Shown piece by piece: positions 48,763 through 60,727 of a DNA stretch of 64,000 nt. The stretch lies in NCBI GenBank assembly GCA_022577435.1, contig JAKOON010000011.1, positions 9,654,992 through 9,718,991 on the forward strand, written 5' to 3'. The notes below the pieces were generated by a model that did no database searches, had not been told where the DNA came from, and saw only the letters and a list, made by a program, of their open reading frames with translations. Source of the stretch: Embiotoca jacksoni (Eukaryota > Chordata > Actinopteri > Embiotocidae). The number at the start of each line of letters is the position of its first letter. Position 1 is the first letter of the stretch. The translations under genes and the position numbers were made by a program.

Positions 48763-50666
48763 CCTGCAGCCGATAAACGAGCTCATAAGTCGGCAGAGTC
48801 GAATGAACTCGGTATAAACCGTGTTTGGTCCCGGTAGATATTCCTGCGAGCTGCTGCGCGATCTCACTGACCGTCTTCACTGAAACATGCGGTTTGTTTC
48901 CGCCCAGGGTGCCAGCCGGTCCGGACCGCTTCCAGTCCACCAATCACACCGCAGACACACACACATTCCTGCGGTCTGATGTCACCTCTTGTTTCCCGTC
49001 ACAGTCACACAGACGATGGATCAGAGATTAAAGAAGCGAGACGACGACTGTTTTTTTTTTTTAATATAAATTATGGGAGGACAAAGAAGAGTTTTATTTT
49101 CAGACGTCATGCAGATAATTCACAAAAAAAAAAACAAGAAATAGCACAAAACAAATGTTAAATATTCAATTTATTTTGTTTACTTCAGTCAATCAGAAAT
49201 CCCAGATTAGCCTATTTGTTTTCTAAGAAATAGTTTCAAGGCTATTGTCATGGCAACGGGGGCTCCCAATGGCGACCTGATGCTGCCTTTCATTAATTTG
49301 CATATTCATTCATCATTTAAGTACAATAAGATCTTTGTGCTGTCCGATTTTATCACCAGGAAAGTCTATTTTTTTTATAACACAAGTTAAAAAATTAAAA
49401 GTGAGTAGAGATTTATCGCATATTTCAAAATAAAAGTTGCCAAATGCTTCACAACAAAAGCATTTAACAAAAGACCAAAAACAAGTACGTCAACAGAAAA
49501 GTAAATAGAAATAGAGATAATAAAATCTAAACTCTTCTGCCAGATAATAAAATGCGGTCATGCAGTTCCCTTGAGACGATGAGCTACGGCATTTTGAACA
49601 ACAATAACAGATATTGATCTACATAGTATGTTGGCACATATTCCATTAGAAATATTTCTTATTTGGAAAACACAGTGACTGTAGAAGTTTCTTCATAAGG
49701 ATAGATTTGTATTAGAAATCAATTTAACTACACATAACATAAAAACAAACATTAATATTTCTTTCAACAATCATTTTAAGTATTCAACGAAAAAAACAAA
49801 ACAAAGAGATTTTAAATGAAGGCACAACATGCTGTCATTTAAGTTCATGAATAGTTCTTTGTCCATGTTGCTGCTGAATATGAGAAGACTGAATATGAAG
49901 AGTGAGCTCAAGTGGAGTGAGAAAGTTTCTGTAGTCCACCAACATCTTTATTTAAAGTAGGACAGATTAAACACAACATCCCAAGAGACACTAAGTGTTT
50001 CCTCTGTTTGTCAAACAAATGATGAATTACAACAAACTCCACCAGATTGTCTGTTTTAGAATAAAATATATTTTGGATTGATTAAAGTAATATTCTTTGA
50101 TCGTTTTGGATGATATAAGTGGTTATTATTTAAGTTAAATTTGTAAATGTGGCCTGACGTTTGCAAACCTGGCGTCCTAACTTCTATTTTTTTTTTTTAT
50201 CTCTTTAAGTTTTTGTTTACTCGTCTATATAAACTGTTCAGATTAAAATTGCCTCTCTTTCCTAGAGATCACATAACCAAATAACTTCCACGACAACTAA
50301 TTCCTCTCCCTCCTCCAACTGTTTTTCATCATGACTTCCCTAAAGGAGTCGTGGAGGGAGTTTTTACCCTGATGTTTGTGTCTATAAATCTCTGAAATGA
50401 GGACAGAGGAGTTTAAAACTACAGTCCGAGAAATTGTGTTTGTTACAGAAAGAAAGAGGAATTAGCTGATTACTCTCTCCGCGTGAGACGAGAGTTTGTG
50501 ACGTTGAGGGAGGGACGCGACGGAGGACGGAGGGCTGCGAGCAGTCTGACTCACTCATCCGGAGCTTTTCACCCACTGGGCCTCAGTATCTGAGCTCACA
50601 GACACACAGACTGAACCCATTTCCTCACAAAAATATTTGTCATTGTGATCTGGTTCTTATTGTTCG

Positions 50667-50690
50667 CTCTCTCTCTCTCTCTCTCTCTCT
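50667..50690 (+). repeat. (CT)n microsatellite
   Basis: Twelve CT units. Confidence 0.93.
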
Positions 50691-51205
50691 ATTGAGCACA
50701 AATATTTGAAACATAACATGCCTCCATTCTTATACCAGCCTCACCAGTTTCTGTTAAAGGAACAGCTGAATATTTTGGGAAGTAAACACGTGTTTTCTGG
50801 CTGAGAAGTAGATTTGAACGTACAGATAGCCTACAAGACACGTGTCTATCTGCTCACCTATGTATTGGCAAAAAAAAAAAAAAAAAAAAAAAAGTAAATA
50901 AAATGTAATTTACTGGAACTGGAAACAAGCTAAAAGCGTAGAAATGTTAAAAAAAATAAATAAATAAATAAATAAAAAAATAGTATCCCCTTTTAGTTGG
51001 TTTATGGCAAACTTGTTGGCTAACAGTCGTTTATTTACACATCTAGCAGATACTAGTATCCAGTCTGAGTCATCTTTTTTGTCCACCACTTTGACCTTTT
51101 CAATCTTCTTAAACAAATATCTGTCTGTTTAGCTGATAACTGTTCACCAGCTCCTCCCTCACTTTGCCAGCCTTCCGTTTAGAGTCGCACAGGAAGCGTT
51201 TAAAG

Positions 51206-51698
51206 CGGGAGTGTCAAACATACCGCCTGCGGGATGCATCCGGCTCGCCAGGGGGTCCAGCTCGCCAGGGGGTCCAGCTCGGCCCGCCGGATGACTTTGC
51301 CAAGTGTGAAAATTAGAGAAAGACATAAATTGCATTTCTCTGAGAATATGGAGGTTTATGAGTACAAACGTTTTGTAATTTTTTTTTTTTTTTTAATCGA
51401 TCCAGTAATTGCTTCAAAAACAGCGTAAATGCCACGTGTGCTCTGGAGGAATCTGCAGAGAGCCCAGGCAGATAAACAGTGGGCTGATGTCTGAGTTTTT
51501 GCTCTTTATGTTTCTAGTTTATTGTAGAAAGACCTTAAAATAGGGTTTACCATCCAAAAACCTTCACCAATGATTTCAACATAGAGAAATATTGTCGTAA
51601 TGTATGCGTTATTATGCTATGAATTTACTGGTCTGGCCCACTTGAGATGAAAGTGGGCAGTATGTGGCCCCTTAACTAAAATGAGTTTGACACCCTTG
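51206..51698 (+). mobile_element. Non-autonomous hAT-type element, second copy
   Basis: Flanked by perfect GTTTAAAG (51198-51205 and 51699-51706). Internal sequence matches 45949-46430 in the opposite orientation (e.g. GAATATGGAGGTTTATGAGT, CAGGCAGATAAACAGTGGGC). It contains a local duplication of 'ctcgccagggggtccag' near its left end. Confidence 0.9.
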
Positions 51699-54600
51699 GT
51701 TTAAAGGGTGTTTTCTCCGGGGTTTTTTTTTTTTTTTGCTATGGCGGGGAACAATGAGTGGGAGTGAGAGTGAACCAAAACAAAGAACTGAAAGATGCTA
51801 CAAAGGAACCACAGAGTGAGGTGATAATTATCCGGAAGTTCATGTCCACAATCGATCACTTTAAAATATGAATTGCTGAAATAAAACTAAAGCTGCTCTA
51901 AATTTCTCTGTGAGAAAAAGTGCAGCTCGACACAGTTTGCACAGCAAAGGACACGTTGCCGGCTGGTTTGGGTGTTCCAAAACTAGCATGAAGCTCATCC
52001 CTGCCCAGAGGAGGAGGCAGGATACAGACTGAGGGAGATTAGGCCCAGAGCAAAGCCACTGGCTCAGTTCCAGGTCTGCAAGTTGAATTCCTGTTGTTTT
52101 CATAGCTGATACAACAGAGAACCATTTTCTTGTCATCAGGGGACCTTTATTCAATAATAGGTTGTTAAATTGTTCCTAAAAGACTAAAAAAATAACAGTA
52201 AACTCTGAGAACTTCACATTCTGTTCTCAGTCAGAGTCATCCAGAGTAAGCAGAGTTTCAGATGGTCCACGGACCTTCACACGGTCTCAGTGTCTTTAAT
52301 ACATTCGTTAGTACGTGGCCCTGAGGGTCAAAACACAACGATATTTCACAAAACACAACATTTCAGATTACAGAAAAGGTCGGGTGACATTTTTGAGTTC
52401 TGCCTTTCTGGTCTTCAGAGAGATTAATGCAGCAGAAACACGCTGAGTGGAAGTATGTTTGAAGCAAACTGGACTGAAGTTGAAGCCTTATATAGACACA
52501 GCGGAGGAAAACACATTCAGATGTTTTGATTGAGTTGCAGTACTACTTCAAATACTACTACAGCGTTTGGAGGGTCCATGAGGGAGGATGTTGTGTTGTC
52601 GACAAAGTCATATAATATTTGGGACACAAATCAGTCTTCACACTGATTAACACAACTATGTGTTGTAAGTATGTAAATATTAATCAGAAAAATTTAGCTT
52701 AACTATGAAAAGTAACAGTGGACACTGCAGGAAATACTCTCCGTCAGTATTTTACTATGTTCTTGGATGTGTTGGTAGCATCTGGCTGAAATAGAGACCA
52801 AAAGTTATGAAGGTTAAAGGTGAACATATGCTCGTTATGTATGTAGAATATTATTGTGTGAAGTGGCCGCAGCTGTTGCATGTATTTTTTTTTTCTTCAT
52901 GGTTCAGAGAAAGTTCAAGCTTCTGAAAAAGGTACTAAATGTCCCTCTTTCTTCACCAGGTGGTTTCTAACTTCAACTCTTTGTGGTTTAAATTAGTTTA
53001 TCAGACATTTTTAGAAACTGTTGCCTAACATCTGGAAACAATGTTGACGAGAGCCGTGAGGGTGAATCAGATCAGGAGAGCTAGAGGTCAGAGAACAACA
53101 AGCAGGAAAAGTTTCAGGGCTGAGAGTCGGAGGGAAATAAGTGACACCTCTCACTAAATACACACTCATTAGATCCATTATTGATACAAAACTGTTGTTG
53201 GGCATCACATTCTTATGATTCTGTCCTCTAAAGAGTATCGTTTTAATTATTCTGATGTCAGAGAGAAGTAAAGACTGAAAACTGCTCCAGGGTTTTTCTA
53301 GAACCGCTGCAGACAGCATGAACAAAGAAACATGTAGGAACCCACTCAAACTTATCTGACACATCTGTGAGGAGGGAGAGAGAGAGAAAAAAAAACATAA
53401 TATCTTCCACATGACGACATAAATACTGCAGCAGTGAGCGTTGTATTCCTGTGAGATTTAAATACGGGTGGAAAAGTGACGATGAACTCTGCATCCATCA
53501 CAACAATTTCCTTTTAAATAACGAGCTTTTATTGCTTTCCTTATTAAGTCTTTTATTCCAGGACATACTGGGCTGCTTTATAGATATAATCCTTCTTAAG
53601 TTATTTCAACTTATTTCTTGAATTGCACTTTAAGCATTGCACCGCTCTGTTTTTATGTTTTAAATTATGCGTGGTAAATTCTTTGGTCCTAAAATGTATA
53701 TTTTTATGGATATGGCTGGAATGAACCTTGATAAAACTAGAGTCTCTAACGGTCATAAAATGTACATGTAACTAAGAGCGACAACACCCTCTTGTGGGGA
53801 AATGTGGAACTTCTTTCTACCCGGTTTCGATAACTTCTTGTAAGTTAAACATCTTTTACCCAAACAAAAGCAGATACAAAAAAATAAAAAAGCATATTTA
53901 TAGTTATGAAACTAACTGGAAAGAGTTATTGGAGATTTAATAACATGTTGTGGTGATCACACTTCCATCATTTTGAGTTTTTAGTGGACACTTGTGGGGG
54001 GAAAAGGGCACTTTCGTTTTCTTTAAGTCACTTCTGTCCATATTTGAAAATGCTTTGAATATTTGCTTCAAAAGAATTTTCTTCACGTGTTTTATTATAA
54101 TTGCTTTGTCATAAAAAAATAAAATAATAATCTTTAAATAAAGCTGATTATAAGAACAGAAAGTGGTATTGTGAATAGTGGAAGTTATTTAAAGTCCACT
54201 GCGGACAGGAAACAGGAAACAGATGCTCGCTGTATATGCAGTCGTGACCTTTGAAAGGAGGAACATCATTCTGAAACGGATGTTTCATTTCTTCGTATTT
54301 CGAGGCTGATGTAGACTGCTTGGCGCGTGTGTTCAGGGGTCATTCATGCATTCAAAACTTTTAAAAATAGTTTTTGAACCGTCACAAGTGTCAAACATGG
54401 GACGAGTGCAGCAAACATCACCTCTCCATCCTGAAGCAGCGTTTCAGATGCAGGTGTCTGTTCTCGGTTCGAGTCATCCTCAATGTTTTTAGTTTCTACG
54501 TCAGAGACGGGAAGCGGACGCCGCGTATCTGCAGCGTCTTCGAGTCTTGTGATGAGTGTGAGGCGAGCGGATGCTGGCAGTGAAAACACGTCCTCCCACG

Positions 54601-55808
54601 TCAGATTCAAAACAATTCGCATCTGGTATCAGCTGGACGCCGGCGCTCACAACATCAAATCTATTCCAGTTAAAGAAAGACAAACTCTAAACTTCAGCTG
54701 CAGGTGTCCTGAAGGAAGAGCTGGAGGGTAACTGGGTACATTTAATCAAGTACAAACTGAAAGTACTTGTACTTGAGTATTTTGTACAACTCTATACTTC
54801 CACTAAAGTAAAAAAATATTGTACTTTTTACTATATTTATCAGACGGCTTCAGGTCCTTTAAAGATGGCGGTTTTTTTTTTCCATGTTTCAACAAATCTG
54901 GTGATTTTGAATTTGAAATTTTATTATAAACTGAAGATTTAAATGTTCTTTTATGAGCTGAGAAAATCCTCAAGACTTTTTAAGATAAATAAATATGATA
55001 GATTACTGGAGAATAAACTATCCGTCAGGGTATTAAGTGGTTAAAATAAGCACAACCTTAAATGACTGCAGCAGTAAAAAAAAAAAATGCAACATTAAAA
55101 ATTAATGCAGCAGTATTAGTACTCAAAAAACAGCATATTTGATACTAAAACACTGACAGGGAGCATTTACTGCAGTGTGTACTTTTACTTTTCATACTTT
55201 TTGCTGCTAATACTTCCATACTTTTACTTCAGTAAGGTTTTAAATTACTTGAATATTTCAGAGTCGTATTTGTACTTTTACTTGAATATTTCAGAGTGTA
55301 GTATTAGTACTTTTACTTCAGTAAAGGACCTGAATATTTCTTCCAACACTGCCTGAAGGTTGTGACATTTTTCAAGCAGATCAAATTTCCTGTTTATATA
55401 TATAAAAAAAAATTGAAAATGTAATAAAAATGTGAGACATCTTGACGGCGCAACAATAACCTACACTTTGATCTCCCTCAGTTTCAATACATTAGATATT
55501 TTTTACTCATCTGAACAGCTGAAGCATCATCAGTGAACTTTTATAAATTGCTTATGAACAAATATTTGACAGCACTTTAATAAAACATCTCAGATAAAAA
55601 AAGAGGGGAAGTGAAGACTAAACAAAACTGCTCATGTTCCAACAAGCTTATCATCCTCAGACAGGCATTTCCTGGTTTAACAAGTTTTTCTGTGAATGAT
55701 TACCTCATGTCGTGTCCCCACCCCTGAACACATCACGGTGTCTGAACGCAAGACTGACAAACAGTCGTGAAAATATGGATTTAGGGAAATGTTTCTGCCT
55801 CGAAGAAA

Positions 55809-55965
55809 CACGGAGCGGCAGTGAACGCACCGCGGAGGAGACACGGAGCGGCAGTGAACGCACCGCGGAGGAGACACGAGCGGCAGTGAACGCACCGCGG
55901 AGGAGATACGGAGCGGCAGTGAACGCACCACAGAGGAGACAAAGCAGACGTGAACGCAGAGCGAA
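55809..55965 (+). repeat. 33-bp minisatellite in f2rl2 5' flank
   Basis: About 4.5 copies of a 33-bp GC-rich unit beginning CACGGAGCGGCAGTGAACGC. The first two are identical, the third lacks one base, the fourth has scattered changes and the last is partial. With no spacers it is a tandem repeat, not a CRISPR array. Confidence 0.9.
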
Positions 55966-56009
55966 CCAAAGGAGAAAGAAGACGTTCGAGCTGACGGCTC
56001 CATTGAAAT

Positions 56010-56108
56010 AAACAAAACAAAACAAAACAAAACAAAACAAAACAAAACAAAACAAAACAAAACAAAACAAAACAAAACAAAGCAAAACAAAGCAAAACCA
56101 AACAAAAC
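56010..56108 (+). repeat. (CAAAA)n pentanucleotide repeat abutting the f2rl2 start codon
   Basis: About 20 CAAAA units, with a few imperfect copies at the 3' end, running right up to the ATG. If transcribed it forms an unstructured, A-rich 5' leader. Confidence 0.95.
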
Positions 56109-56172
56109 ATGAAGAAACTTTTTCTTTTTGTCCTCGTTTTCGTTCTCTGTATCAGCGGCACATTTCAGAGAG
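56109..56172 (+). CDS. f2rl2: f2rl2 exon 1 (signal peptide)
   Basis: MKKLFLFVLVFVLCISGTFQ plus Arg and one base of the next codon. A classic short signal peptide; GTAAGA donor in phase 1. Confidence 0.85.
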
Positions 56173-58382
56173 GTAAGAGATTTATTTAATCATGTTTCAT
56201 GTTACTTTACAGCCAAACTAAAAACTCTTCTGGTGATTTTCTAAAGTTTAAGACTGAAAAAAAAAAAAAAAAAAAAAAAAAAAATGTGTGGGTGTTGAGA
56301 GCTCTAAAAAAAATAAAGCATTATTAGTTGAAATGGTTTTTAAAATAGATTTTGAATCAGATTCGTGAAAAAAAAACCAAGCTGCAACTTACAGAATTCA
56401 TAAACAAACAATAACAGGCATCTATTTTTATAACAGTAAAAGTTATTTTTTAAGAAAAAGAGTCAAACTTTCTTTTGTTGCAGCGACTTTAATGTCTCTT
56501 AACTTTTTATTTGATGAATCTTATATTTGGGCCTAATTATGCTGCTCTGTGGTTAATGTGGTTGTTTCTTATTTTACTTGCTTGTTTTTGTCATTGGTCT
56601 GGGGGCCATGTTACATAACGGTTCTACACTTTTACAAAAATATAATTAACTTGAATTTAACCTTGTTAAACGTTCCGACTTTTTAGATACGTGTTGCTGC
56701 CATCAAAATCAAAATGAGCAGATATTTTTTTTATAAAGCAAAAACACTTTCTCAGTTTCAACATTTGTGATGGGGGGGTGGGGGGGATTTGTCTCTTCCT
56801 CTTATTTGCATTGTGGCTCCGGAATGTGTCTTCTGTTTTCTCTCTTACTTGCAAGTGATTCCTTTTTGTTTTACTTTCCGCATCTAATTGACGAGTCCTC
56901 TGTGTCCTTATCTTGTGATCTACAACCAACTCAATATTACCATACGAAATCAGATACATAGGGAATGGGGGGTGACTGTCAACTGTTTGTCACACAGTAT
57001 AAAAGCTGCCCTACGGAGGAGTGACGTGAAGGACTGCTGGGGGGCGGGGGGGGGGGGGAGCATTGCTGGACACCTCTCTTTGAGGGTGGCATGTATTTGC
57101 TCCCTCTTGCAAGAATAAATGTCCGATATGTTTGATTTTGAACCAAGCCTCTGAGTAATTTTTCTAACAATTTGACATGTTGTCTTTGGTCTATTTTCAG
57201 TTAAAATACGAGTTTACATTGTGCTTTTATTTACATTTTACACAGCGTCTCCACTCTTTTGTAAACGAGGTTGCATTTGATGATAGTGATTTAGATTTTC
57301 CTGTTCTTGTTTTGGTTGCAGATCAACAGGTGAATCAGACCAGCAGCTTGGTATATGACGTCGCTATTCCCCGAACATTTAAAGGAGACCCAGTCCTCCT
57401 GGTAAAGTCGGTCCTGAACAGGACTCGTGCTCCCGTTTCAGCTCTCTCCCCTCCGGCTCTGCAGTCGCTAAGCAACAGCACGGTGGCGTACCTCCGCGGG
57501 CCTCTGAGCACCCGGGTCATCCCCATTATTTACTTGTTGGTGGTGACCGTCGGGATCCCCGCCAACGTCGCCATCCTGTGCCTGCTGGTGACTAAAGTTA
57601 GAAAGGTGTCGTCTGCCATCCTCTACTGCAGCCTGGCCGTCTCCGACCTCTTACTCCTCCTCTCCCTCTTCTTCAAAGCTCACTACCATCTCCATGGCAA
57701 CCACTGGGTTCTCGGGGAGGCTGCCTGTCGAGTGGTCACGGCCTGTTTCTATGGCAACCTCTATTGCTCGGCCCTGACGCTGGCTTGCATCAGCATCAAA
57801 CGCTACCTGGCCGTGGTGTACCCGTTCCTGTACAAGAGTTTCCCGAAGAGGGCGTGCACGGTGTGGGTCAGCGGCGCCGTGTGGGCGCTGTTCGGCGCCG
57901 CCGTCATCCCCGAGCTGCTCTTCCAGCAGAGCTACTGGCTCCCCGAGCTGAACCGCACCACCTGCCACGACGTGCTGCCTCTGGACTACAACTCGCACGT
58001 CTTCCTGCTCTACTACAACCTGGTTCTGACCGTCCTGGGTCTCCTGGTGCCGCTGGTGGTCACGGTCGTGTGCTTCGCCCAGATCATGACCGAGCTGAGC
58101 CGATCGCACTTCGACTGGGCGATGTACATGAAGGCCAGCTCGCTGGTGTTCGCCATCTTCCTGGTGTGCTTCATCCCCGCCGGCGTCCTTCACTTCCTCC
58201 ACTACGTGCAGCTGCTCGCCGACGGGACACAGAGTTTGTACGTGTCCTTCAACGTGGCGGTGTGTCTGTGCTGCCTCCACGCCGCCCTGGACCCCTTCCT
58301 GTTCCTCGTCATGTCCAAGTCTGCCGGCTCCAGACTTTACCTGATGACTTTCAGAGGCAAGACGCTGAGCATCTCTTTCTAA
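56109..58382 (+). CDS. f2rl2: f2rl2: protease-activated receptor 3 (coding span, 2 exons)
   Basis: Join 56109-56172 and 57322-58382: 1125 bases, 374 residues, the same length as human PAR3. Predicted cleavage is in VAIPR39, then TFKGDP (human LPIK, then TFRGAP). The body follows PAR3: LSTRVIPIIYLLVVTVGIPA, HGNHWVLGEA, FYGNLYCSALTLACISIKRY, TTCHDVLP in ECL2 and a very short C-terminal tail, as in human PAR3. Mammalian PAR3 is largely a cofactor presenting thrombin to another PAR. Odd points: the DPxxY motif reads DPFLF (345-349), and no clear acidic hirudin-like segment follows the ligand. The open frame upstream of exon 2 (from 57177) is intron. Transcribed divergently from f2r, as in human. 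Confidence 0.94.
56768..57169 (+). mobile_element. Solo LTR in f2rl2 intron 1
   Basis: The 402-bp element begins TGATGG and ends CTAACA (TG...CA ends). It is flanked by a perfect 5-bp duplication ATTTG (56763-56767 and 57170-57174). In LTR order it has a U3-like region, a TATA box (TATAAAA, 56998-57004) and an AATAAA signal (57114-57119) about 110 bases later. No internal coding region remains, so this is a recombined solo LTR. The superfamily is not determined. It lies in the same orientation as the gene and could act as an alternative promoter or polyadenylation site. Confidence 0.82.
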
Positions 58383-58593
58383 CAGACACCTGCACGTTAA
58401 CAATAACACTGCTTCTGGTTCTGATTTCTGCAGCTGAAGAGGAGGAAACGATCTCTGTGGCTGGAATCCAAAGAGAAAGTAATCATTTTCTGACCTCTAA
58501 CTTCAGCTACATTATTTGTTTTTAATATATAAACTGTTTTTTTTTTAATGCGAGTGTGTTTGTGACAGACAGAAGAGAGAGCAAGGATTAAAA

Positions 58594-58599
58594 AATAAA
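58594..58599 (+). terminator. Probable polyadenylation signal of f2rl2
   Basis: AATAAA about 210 bases after the stop codon. Confidence 0.5.
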
Positions 58600-59331
58600 T
58601 AAATTGTAATATGTGTGCATATATGTGTGTATAAAAGATGAAAAGGAAGTATATTAATGTTGAAATAATACACTTTGGTTTATGATCTTAAACGGGATTC
58701 TGTGGTGTTTTTATTCTGAAGTTGGAGATAAAAAAAAAATAGAACAAACGTTGGTTTTAAAAGGGGAAATCTTTTCTTTTAGAGCGTTGACAAGAAATAC
58801 TGTGAAGACCGACTTTTAACAAATATTATTTCTATAATGTTGACTGTCTGTGATCATAAATAGAACCACACTGCTCTGTCTGAAACGTGCATCCGTCTAA
58901 TTTCACGTCGATGTTTTATTTAATTCTAAATATCGCTGAGGCCAAATGAACTTCTTCCAACAGCCAGATGGAAAGTTTTAAATCGAAATTGAACCCAGAG
59001 ATTCGTCATTTCAACCGATCCTGCAGAAAATTAAAGGCTAACCTCAAACCCAGTTTCTCTCTCTGCTCTCACAGAGATGGCATTTCCTGCCCGTCTCGAG
59101 AGGATGTGTGGTGACATCACAATTCTATACGAGTGGCAAAATAAGCAGATAATAAATTCCTGAAATGATATTTGAACGGCCGCCTCGGTCTGTGGGTAAA
59201 AATATAAACATGTTAAATGGAAAGAATTAGTCACGAAAGAGAAAGGAAATAAACTTGTTGTTGTTGATGCAACGAAGTCCTTTAGAGGAGGCAAAGTTGA
59301 GAATTTTAATACAGGAGGGTGGAGTTTGAAT

Positions 59332-60183
59332 CCAGGAGGGGGCGCTGTGGCGTTTTCTAGAGCTACGTCATTTTAGTACGTGACCTTGGCTACGTGTTGT
59401 TGTTGTTTTTTCTAACCCAAACACTTGATTTCCCCCCTTAATCTTAAACACATTTGTTGTCGTCCTAAAGCAGGTCATTTTTGATGCTTCGCGAGGCAGA
59501 CACACTGCCATCTAGTGGACAGGCAGGTGTATTACACATAATACTGGGTTACCAGGTTATTATTCTATAATAAACTATCACCTTTATTCTGTGTAACAAT
59601 CATCAGTGTGTATCTTTACTATTCAGCCTTTTATTGTAATATTTAACAATTGAAAACCTTCCTGTTACAAACTTTTCCTTGAAGTTTAAGCATGAATTTT
59701 ACTCCTTCGACCTCCCCAACACAGAATTTATGACCTTTTTGATTTTATATTGGTTAAATTAGTGAAATAGTAGGTTTTATACTCACTAAAAATTACACCT
59801 CCTATAAGGAAAATATAATTGCGGCAACATAATATTGTTTATGGTGTTTTACTTCCATCTGAGGAGGACGTCCTCTTCCTGAGGTGCAATAAGAAGGATT
59901 TAAACCGATCTTTACACCAGTTGCATGATATTGAAAAATCATAAGGGAAATCTTTTTTTTTCTTTTAAAAGTTTAAAAATATCTCACCTAAAGCCTTTTG
60001 GAGCATCCAGAAAAAAACTCAGTTATGACCGGTGGGGTTAAACATGTTAAAAGTTAAAGTCATAAACCTCCAGACAAACATGAAAACAGAGATAAGAAGT
60101 TGTAAAATGATCGTCCCGGTGAGTCTCTGAATAATTTGGAGGAGTATCAGGGTGAATTCTGTATAAATGCTGCCCTCTGCTGG
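59332..60183. promoter_or_regulatory. Cluster of CTCF-like motifs between f2rl2 and sv2c
   Basis: Exact core matches on the minus strand at 59506-59518 (TGCCATCTAGTGG) and 60171-60183 (TGCCCTCTGCTGG). A one-mismatch plus-strand match at 59332-59344 (CCAGGAGGGGGCG) lies nearby. Predicted only. Confidence 0.4.
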
Positions 60184-60345
60184 TGAAAACTGGAACAATG
60201 TGAAACGAAGCCCCCACAGGTGTTCAAATGAAACTCTTTATTCAATATGGAGACACCAGAGGAATCCACCTTTACACCGCATTCACTTGAGCCTTTTCTT
60301 ATCAAAATAAATCATATCAAGGACAGGTAGATGTTTCTACACACA

Positions 60346-60408
60346 GGTCTTCAAATCTGACAGTCGGTGGTCAGATTGCCGTTGGGCCGACGTGCAGATT
60401 TGAGGACC
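60346..60408. other. Hairpin-forming inverted repeat
   Basis: GGTCTTCAAATCTG pairs with CAGATTTGAGGACC (14 pairs, one wobble). A 3x3 internal loop and a further 5-bp stem GTCGG/CCGAC follow, closing on a 19-base loop. The shape is pre-miRNA-like, but it could equally be the ends of a tiny inverted-repeat element. Confidence 0.4.
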
Positions 60409-60608
60409 CCTGCTGGGTCACATGTTGTTGTACACACAGTCGTCTCACCAACGAGCATGCCCTTTCACAATAAAAGTCCACTCAGTACAACGAACACCTG
60501 TCCACGACGAATCTGACGACACACGAGAATGATACATTCACCTTTGACCCGGGATCACGCGTGTTCCCCTCTGCAGAGGAGCGGCGAGGACACCAAAGAT
60601 GGAGGAAG

Positions 60609-60637
60609 CGCGCGCGCGCACACACACGCACACACAC

Positions 60638-60724
<87 letters not shown>
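60609..60724 (+). repeat. (GC)n-(CA)n microsatellite
   Basis: A short GC alternation passes into about 50 CA units, giving a continuous purine-pyrimidine alternation of over 110 bases. Confidence 0.97.

Positions 60725-60727
<3 letters not shown>

Larger units (their letters stand above)
48763..55700. other. Spacer between f2r and f2rl2
   Basis: The two genes are divergently transcribed from this 7-kb interval, so it should hold both promoters. No supportable gene. Contents are a CT microsatellite (50667-50690), poly-A (50871-50893), the second hAT-type element (51206-51698) and anonymous AT-rich DNA. A modest GC-rich patch at 50460-50580 has no assigned role. Confidence 0.55.

Noticed and set aside
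48637..48867. Longer N-terminus for PAR1 from an upstream in-frame ATG
   Set aside because: Would place extra charged residues before the signal peptide and has a weak start context; the ATG at 48762 has A at -3.
55809..55965. CRISPR array
   Set aside because: Repeats are directly adjacent with no spacers, in a vertebrate genome; it is a minisatellite.
57177..57321. In-frame ATG upstream of PAR3 exon 2 as gene start
   Set aside because: This stretch is intron; TTGGTTGCAG is a good acceptor and exon 1 at 56109 gives a signal peptide in the right phase.
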